This document shows positions 57,931 to 64,000 of a stretch of DNA of 64,000 nucleotides, in pieces. A model generated the notes under the pieces. That model made no database searches. It was not told the origin of the DNA and saw only the letters and a program-made list of their open reading frames with translations. Every line of letters starts with the position of its first letter. Position 1 is the stretch's first letter. A program made the translations under genes and the position numbers. The stretch is from Pomphorhynchus laevis (taxonomy: Eukaryota > Acanthocephala > Palaeacanthocephala > Echinorhynchida > Pomphorhynchidae): positions 1 through 64,000 of the forward strand of contig WNNJ02000480.1 of the NCBI GenBank assembly GCA_012934845.2, in the 5' to 3' direction.

Positions 57931-59140
57931 TCCAAATAAAATACGGATCGCTTTTGACATCGTCAATCACTCGATTCTTCTCCATCGCCTTCGTCATGAT
58001 TATGGCTTCTCTTTACCCACTGTATCATAATTTTCTTCATATTAGCCAAAACGTACATTTCGCTACTATTCTAACTCTTCTCTCTCCCATCCTTCATCCA
58101 TCCTGTCCGGTGTTCCACAAGGCTCCGTATTAGGCCCTTTGCTTTTCTCTCTTCTCGGTGACTTGTCTTCTATTTCTTATACATTTAATTTCCATGTTAT
58201 GCAATATGCTGATGACATTCTCATCTATGCTCATGCAACTGATATCGTATTCATGATCTTAGTGTTTCTGCTTCCAGCTGTCTTGCCTCTATTTTCAATC
58301 ATCTTTCTTCCCTTCGCCTTTCTCTGAATCTTGATAAATCCAAAATTATGTGGATCCTACATCGACGCCTCGGCGCAGAACCTCCCTCCATATCATTAAA
58401 TTATATAATTCTTCCTATCGTTGATAATCTCGTTTTCCTAGGTTACCATTTCGACAACCGAATTTCACTTTAACCTTTCGTTAGAGATAAAGTACGCTCA
58501 TCTACCTTGATACTCCGCAATCTCCGTCAAGTTCGTAGATTGATCGATTTCCTTTCATGTATGACTCTCACATATTCTCTCATTTTCTCAAGGCTTGATT
58601 ATTGTCTTAGTGTATTTTCCAAATCACCTAAATCCACTCTTCTTCTTTTACCACGCATGATCAACGCAGCCGTCCGAGTTCTCCTCTGCCTTCGTCGTTT
58701 TGATCATACATCCCACCATATTGTTTCTCTCGATTTGCCTATCATTTTTTGTCGTGCTCAAATTCGTCTTCTTATCATTGCTTTTCGCCTTATAACTTCT
58801 CATACCCCTTCATTTCTCAACCTTCCTTTTGCCCATAATTCTCATCCTGTTTACTGTTCCTTGCGTTCCCATAATTCCCTTCTTTTACATGTCCCAAACT
58901 ACTCTACCTCTTTTGGCTTCCGCTCCTTTGTTGTGGTTGCTCCTCCCTCGTGGAATCATCCGCCCATTCGTATCCGCCAATCAACATTAATACCGAGCTT
59001 CGAACTCCAAATTTGATTACATTTCAACAATTAACTAATTAATCTACGACTTTTGCTGTGTTCTTTTTTGTTAGTGGTCTTGTAAGCGTGCAATTGGCAC
59101 GCATTTGTCACGTTAAATTTATTATTTTATTTTATTTTTT
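57930..59140 (+). mobile_element. L2/CR1-like LINE, older subfamily
   Basis: From SGVPQGSVLGPLLFSLL-like sequence and MQYADDILIYAHATD (near 58195) through the RT C-terminus (58507-59016; FSRLDYCLSVFSKSP) to the 3' tail, whose stem-loop reads GCGTGC-AATTG-GCACGC. Clearly more diverged than the other copies. Confidence 0.85.
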
Positions 59141-59384
59141 ATTTTATTATTATATTATTATTTCGTATTACTACTCTCACACAGTCCACTTTGTCAAAAC
59201 AATTTGTCATCTCCATAAATCCGCCTAAGATCGGCCGGCTTGTCAATTCTTGGTTCACCTGTAGGTTCACTTGAGTATGAACAAGAAGCGATCACCCAAC
59301 ATCTAAAAATTGGAACCTACTCATCACTCGCCTGACGTCAGTCGCCAAGATAGATCCACAAGTCGCTTTTACGTGACTTACCCA
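59141..59384. other. AT-rich tail and spacer
   Basis: A TTTTATT-rich LINE tail, then unassigned sequence. Confidence 0.35.
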
Positions 59385-59995
59385 GTTAGACGAGCGGACA
59401 AGGTCCGCTCGTCTAACTTAATTCTCCGCGACATCCGCCGTATCCGCCCCCTATCGACTTCCGTCCTTGTATGTCTCATCTTTCATCGTTTCTTTTCCAT
59501 TCAATCGATTACTGCCTTAGCCTTTTCGCCAATTCTCCAAAATCCATCATCCTACCCCTACAACGAATAATCAACTCCGCCGTTCGAGTGCTCCTTCGTC
59601 TCCGTCGATTCGACCACACATTCACATATCTTGCTCAACTCTGATGGCCCACCATCCACATCCGTATCAAACTCCGCCTTCTTCTCGCAACTTTTCGTCT
59701 CATCGCTGTCGGCTCCCCATCGTTCATAAATCTTCCTTTCTTAGACGACACTTCCATCTTACTCAACGTTGCCAATTATTCTAACAACTACGGTATTCGA
59801 TCCTTCTTCGTCGCCACCCCACTCGCCTGGAATCAACTCCCTCTCGACGTCCGCCGTGCTCCCTCCTTTATCACATTCAAACACCTCCTCCGTTCACACC
59901 TTCTCGACATATGATTTACATTTTTGTTTTGTTGTAGTCATGTAAACGTGTGCTGGCACGCATTTGCCACGTTAAAAAAAATCTTTTTTTAAGCA
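59385..59995 (+). mobile_element. L2/CR1-like LINE, 3' fragment
   Basis: RT C-terminal part and 3' tail, with a small internal deletion relative to 33217-33870. Confidence 0.85.
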
Positions 59996-59999
59996 AGGC

Positions 60000-60450
60000 T
60001 TCATGGGAGTATTTGACCCGTCTTTCATGGCACACCTGGACTACGAAACGTCTACACAAATTTGTTCTACGTATGATAGCAATCCAGTCGAAAATGCCGT
60101 ACGTGATAGACAGAGAATCATGTTCTAGCGGATTTCAACCCGCCGTGCCATGGCCTTCCAAGAGCGCATCACTCAATCACCCATTCATCATAACCCGGCA
60201 CTTTAAAACATTCTAGCACACGCATCAATAGACGGTGCATCTGCCTGGTTAACCGCCCTGTCTCTAAAAAGCGAAAGCTTCTACTTGACCTCTAACGAAT
60301 TCACCGATGCCATTTCAACGCGATATTGTTTAATGCCAAACAACTTTGTAAACACTGCTTATGTGGAGCTAAATTAGAGTTTGGATATCGTTTTCCAACC
60401 GAGCCTTCTCGTCCTCGTTCGAGTACAACGAGAACAGGAAGATTTCTAAA
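60000..60450 (+). pseudogene. Decayed retroelement-like coding fragment
   Basis: Pieces in different frames read DGASAWLTALSLKSESF, EFTDAISTRYCLMP and CKHCLCGAKLEFGY. These recall a cysteine-containing domain often found next to mobile-element polymerases (WLxALPL ... CxCG). I cannot name the element. Confidence 0.35.
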
Positions 60451-60459
60451 TACGAAGAA

Positions 60460-62442
60460 AGAGTGATAAGTCGAAAAAAGTTCGTTTGTACCATTTATCC
60501 TATCATCGTCAAGTAGACTAGGAGATCGCGCTCAATCTTTAATAAAATAAATCGCTACTGCAAAATCAAGACAGCCTCACGAGCTATGTCTACATAATAT
60601 CGAACCTCAAAATCAGGTTGTCGTTTGAAGTGGCCCGTGCTTCATCCACATGCCTCCGAGCCCCGAGAAGTTCGAGAGGGAACGCGCAGACTAACACTCA
60701 ATAAGCTTAATTTTCTTAAAAACATTATTATTTCGTTGGCAACTGTCGGTATCTTCAGAAAATTAAATTCGAAAATACATCATAATGATTTTATTCTAAA
60801 ACCACAATTAAGTGTCAAAATTTTATGATGATGCCGACATTTACTCAACAAAATAACCAATAAATTTATTTCCTTACGGCTTTATTAAATAATTATGAAA
60901 ACCGAAAAATAGAGTTATGGTAAATTTTACAAATGGTTTCTCTAATGTAACTGAAAAGTGTCTCATAGTTCTGTTGTTACTTATTTCAACTTTAAAATAG
61001 GTAAATGTTGTATTTTTGAGTCGCATATTTCATTGTTTTTGCCGATCAACACATGCTCAGCAGTCATCTTACCAAATCGATACTAACGATGAAAAATAGC
61101 GTATGTACGCCATTGCAACTAAAACGCCACCATTATGGCATAAATGACTAATTAGTTCAACCACAAGCCCGATGTTGTACATACGCGGGGCTGGTAAGAT
61201 ATTTTCAATTATCAATTGCTAGACAGTAAATTTATTCAGTGGATTGCCATTACGAAAAAATGAAATCTTAGCAGAAACCGATAAGGCCGGTAAAACAAAA
61301 GGAATATACAAGTTCTAGATATCCTATTATTTGACGAAATTCACATTGCGAGAACAGTTTAAACAAAATCTTACTAATAATTCATACTAAATGGGGACAA
61401 ATCACATCAATAAGTATGCCATAAAGGTTTATATTGTGCCATCAAAATGATAGGTGATAATTAGTATGTTCTATATATTTTTTTTATTATCTGTAATTTT
61501 ATTCCATTAATTTCTTCAATAATTAATATGTGAAACTTACTTCAAAATTCAAAATTTTACATTGGGTTACATTCTTTTGTATTTGGAAAAGTGGGATTAC
61601 ATATTGGTGCAGCAAATATTGCTGTAAAAAATTAAAATATATTAAAACTGTTTAAATATATCTCAATATGATTTTAAAAAGTCAATCATTTAGATAACGA
61701 GTGTGATTTTTTTAATGTTTTATAAAATGAATTTTAATGTTTTAAATTTGTTTTTATAAATTTTTAAATTTTAAATAAAAATTATTAGATATTTACTGAT
61801 ATTCATGCGTAATTATTATGCTTATGCGGTTATCTCTAAAGAAGATATACGATCGCGTAAAATTGTCTTAATGAGTGTTTATATTTTAAAAATATCCTTG
61901 TAATTTATACAAGTTTGAAGGTTGTTGAAAGCTAATGTTATAAATTACATGATGTAGTCAATAATACTTATATTGTCGTCAGCTAGTATTATAGTCAGTA
62001 ATAATGAATGACTTAATCTGTTCTGATATTTTTAGAGCTGACGATTTTACGTAAAATAACTGTTTACGGAAAATCGAATTTTTTTGGTTAACTTATTTAA
62101 ATTTAAGATAATTAATATATTTTTCGTCTCATGGAACTAATATTTTAATTGATAATAGTCCTAAAGTTCAATAAACAATCAAAATATTTATTTTTTCTTC
62201 ATTTGTATAATTTAATCCATGGAGAAATTAAAAGTTTAATTTATGAAGTGAAAAATAAGGATAAGTGAGTGAATATGTAATTATCAAACCAAGTTTTTTC
62301 ACATGAAGTCGAAGTAACTATGTCTAAAAAATCGATGGCAAAAAGAGTCACGTAAAGCGAACAAATGCTTTTGTAAAATATTTGATCAAAATAAAGTAGC
62401 AGTAAACTTTATAAATGGCAGAAAATGAGCATAAATAATTTC
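60460..62442. other. Long spacer
   Basis: AT-rich, mostly featureless. One decayed hammerhead-like core on the minus strand near 60725-60765 (CTGAAGA followed by GCCAAC and GAAATAA). Downstream end presumably includes the HSD17B10 3' UTR. Confidence 0.4.
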
Positions 62443-63222
62443 TTATGATTGCATTCGCAAGGCACCATCAATCCGAACGGTTGTTCCATTGAGAAACTGA
62501 TTGCTATATATAGAATCGACTAGCATTGCATATTCTTCCGGTTTTCCGAGCCTTTTCGGGAAAGGAGTTATTTTTGAAAGAACATCAATTGCTTTCTTCG
62601 AAGCGACATTAAGCAAGGGTGTTTGCATTACTCCTGGAGCTATGGTACAAACTCGAATTCCAACTGAAGCCAACTCTCTCGCAAGTGGTAGGGTCATACT
62701 TCTGATAGCACCCTTACTGGCTGAATAAGCAGCCTGGCCTATTGTACCGTCAAACGCTGCTATACTACTAGTCATAACGATTAAGGAGCTATTTGAATCT
62801 TCATGTACTTCATCTGCATTTTCCTTTGTTTGTGGTTTGGCTAGCAAGCTACAAGCGAGACGAATTACGTTAAATGTCCCTGTTACATTTACATTAAGAA
62901 TGCGCTGAAACTCTTCTAGACTATGCATCCGTTTTTTATTGTGATTGTATGTAAGATATGCACATGAAACACCTGCACAATTTACTAAAAGATCAAGTCC
63001 GCCATTAAATTCATTACGCACACGATCCATTGCGGTTTGTATCTCATTTTCTTTAGTGACATCAGCTTGCAAATAAAGGTTCGGGGTAATGTCGGTGATG
63101 CATGATTGAGCAATATCTAATGAAGCTACTCGTGCTCCCTTCTCAATAAAGTGCTTGCACGTTGCTAGGCCAAGTCCAGAATTACCGCCTGTTACAAGTA
63201 CACGTATCGTGTTCATCGCCAT
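62443..63222 (-). CDS. HSD17B10: 3-hydroxyacyl-CoA dehydrogenase type-2
   Basis: A mitochondrial short-chain dehydrogenase that oxidises 3-hydroxyacyl-CoA in isoleucine and branched-chain fatty-acid breakdown; in animals it is also a subunit of mitochondrial RNase P. The 259 residues match the family end to end: NAD-binding TGGNSGLG (11-18), NCAG (81-84), the catalytic S153 in MTSSIAAFDG, and Y166/K170 in AAYSASKG. APGVMQTPLL, PFPKRLG and the ending IDGALRMQS are family-specific. The HSLEEFQRILNVNVTGTFNVIRL stretch is also typical of this enzyme. Single exon. The ATG at 63222 is directly preceded by TTTTTGTAG on the minus strand, so it starts at a splice or trans-splice acceptor. No clear mitochondrial presequence, as in other members. 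Confidence 0.96.
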   Translation of the reverse strand: MAMNTIRVLVTGGNSGLGLATCKHFIEKGARVASLDIAQSCITDITPNLYLQADVTKENEIQTAMDRVRNEFNGGLDLLVNCAGVSCAYLTYNHNKKRMHSLEEFQRILNVNVTGTFNVIRLACSLLAKPQTKENADEVHEDSNSSLIVMTSSIAAFDGTIGQAAYSASKGAIRSMTLPLARELASVGIRVCTIAPGVMQTPLLNVASKKAIDVLSKITPFPKRLGKPEEYAMLVDSIYSNQFLNGTTVRIDGALRMQS

Positions 63223-63233
63223 CTACAAAAATG
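63223..63233 (-). promoter_or_regulatory. Splice or trans-splice acceptor abutting the HSD17B10 start codon
   Basis: Minus strand TTTTTGTAG ends exactly at the ATG. Confidence 0.55.
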
Positions 63234-63619
63234 ATTTCATAATTGAACTGACGTTAAATGTATGAATTTAACGATTGTGAATTTATAATTTATGATATGT
63301 ATTATATATTAAAAATATAATATCTTATATTTTTGGTATTACTTTATTTTGTTAATGCTTTGACTTTATAATCTTTTACAGTTGCCGTTTAGGTATATAA
63401 ATTGAACCTTTTTGAAGTCTGTACTAGTTCGGTAGATTATTAATTTTGCGATTATTACTGAATTATCCAATTATTTCTTAAGAGATATAATTAGCGATCA
63501 AATTTAAAAGAATTTAGGTACCATAAAAATATGTTTGGAATTTTTAAAAATCTAAAAAATATTTTTACATTACAAAGTTACCTAAAATCTGTTAGTGTAT
63601 GATGTGTAACATATCAATG
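63234..63619. other. Spacer upstream of HSD17B10
   Basis: AT-rich; likely promoter region, no specific site recognised. Confidence 0.3.
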
Positions 63620-64000
63620 TGTACTCCTTAAGTGAATTATGGACTTACTGAAGTGGATTATGGGTTGTTGTGAAGTGAATTGTGGGCTAAGTGGAATATA
63701 GGCTGATGTGAAGTGAATTGTGGGCAGATGTGAAGTGAATTGTGGACTGATGTGAAGTGAATTGTGGGCTGATGTGACATTAATTGTGGGCTAATCTGAA
63801 GTGAATTATTGATTGTTGTGAAATGAATTGTGTGCTGATGTGAAATGAATTATGTGATGATGTGAAGTGAATTATAGGCTGATGTGTAGTGAATTGTGGA
63901 CTGATGTTAAGTGAATTGTGGGCTAATGTGAAGTGAATTATGGATTGTTGTGAAGTGAATTGTGGGATAATGTGAAGTGAATTATTGGTTGTTGTGAAGT
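63620..64000 (+). repeat. 22-bp minisatellite, runs off the window
   Basis: About 17 imperfect copies of a unit like TGTGAAGTGAATTGTGGGCT plus two bases. Variants swap GGGCT, GGACT, GATTG and so on. Continues beyond 64000. Confidence 0.92.

Overview
The window is eukaryotic nuclear DNA from an invertebrate-like metazoan that I cannot place more narrowly. It is strongly AT-rich, gene-poor and full of retroelements. One intron that I can place is only 44 bp. The five host genes recognised are all on the minus strand: a gene of unknown function (1947-2302), a Gs-class G-protein alpha subunit (5426-6676), the RNA polymerase subunit RPABC5/RPB10 (39091-39297), the diphthamide protein DPH2 (46599-47831) and the SDR dehydrogenase HSD17B10 (62443-63222). 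Four of the five are open from the first ATG, with an AG splice acceptor 0-13 nt upstream. This suits either 5'UTR introns or spliced-leader trans-splicing.

The rest is mostly retroelement debris. (i) Penelope-like elements (PLEs) of the permuted 'Naiad' kind carry a GIY-YIG endonuclease upstream of the reverse transcriptase: 1-222, 4986-5150, 12050-18040, 23480-24740, 53430-56800. (ii) An L2/CR1-like LINE with a conserved 3' stem-loop occurs many times; the longest copy is 49305-53100. (iii) A second, CR1-like LINE family is best seen at 34720-38800. (iv) A third LINE family is present only as 3' pieces (26461-27049, 27590-27870, 30045-30640). (v) One old Ty3/gypsy element with very short LTRs lies at 8161-11951. 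There are also tandem repeats: a 288-bp satellite (43900-46150), a 258-bp array (277-1410; inverted copies at 42660-43515), a 360-bp array (3607-4515) and a 22-bp minisatellite at the right edge.

The main surprise is RNA. Hammerhead-ribozyme signatures (CUGAUGA box, GAA box and GUC/GUA cleavage triplet with complementary flanks) occur in at least eight distinct contexts. Some are of ordinary type I order (40566-41303 and several inverted foldback pairs). In three tandem-repeat families and at the PLE 3' ends, however, the three strands of the hammerhead core come in the opposite cyclic order. The flanks for stems I and III (and II in the repeats) are different in each family yet still complementary, and an extra helix joins the linkers. 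In one copy the motif therefore folds as a hairpin whose apical loop (CUGAUGA) can pair into its internal loop (GAA / GUH). A standard hammerhead can form only by this pseudoknot or between two neighbouring copies. I do not know of a described natural class with this strand order.
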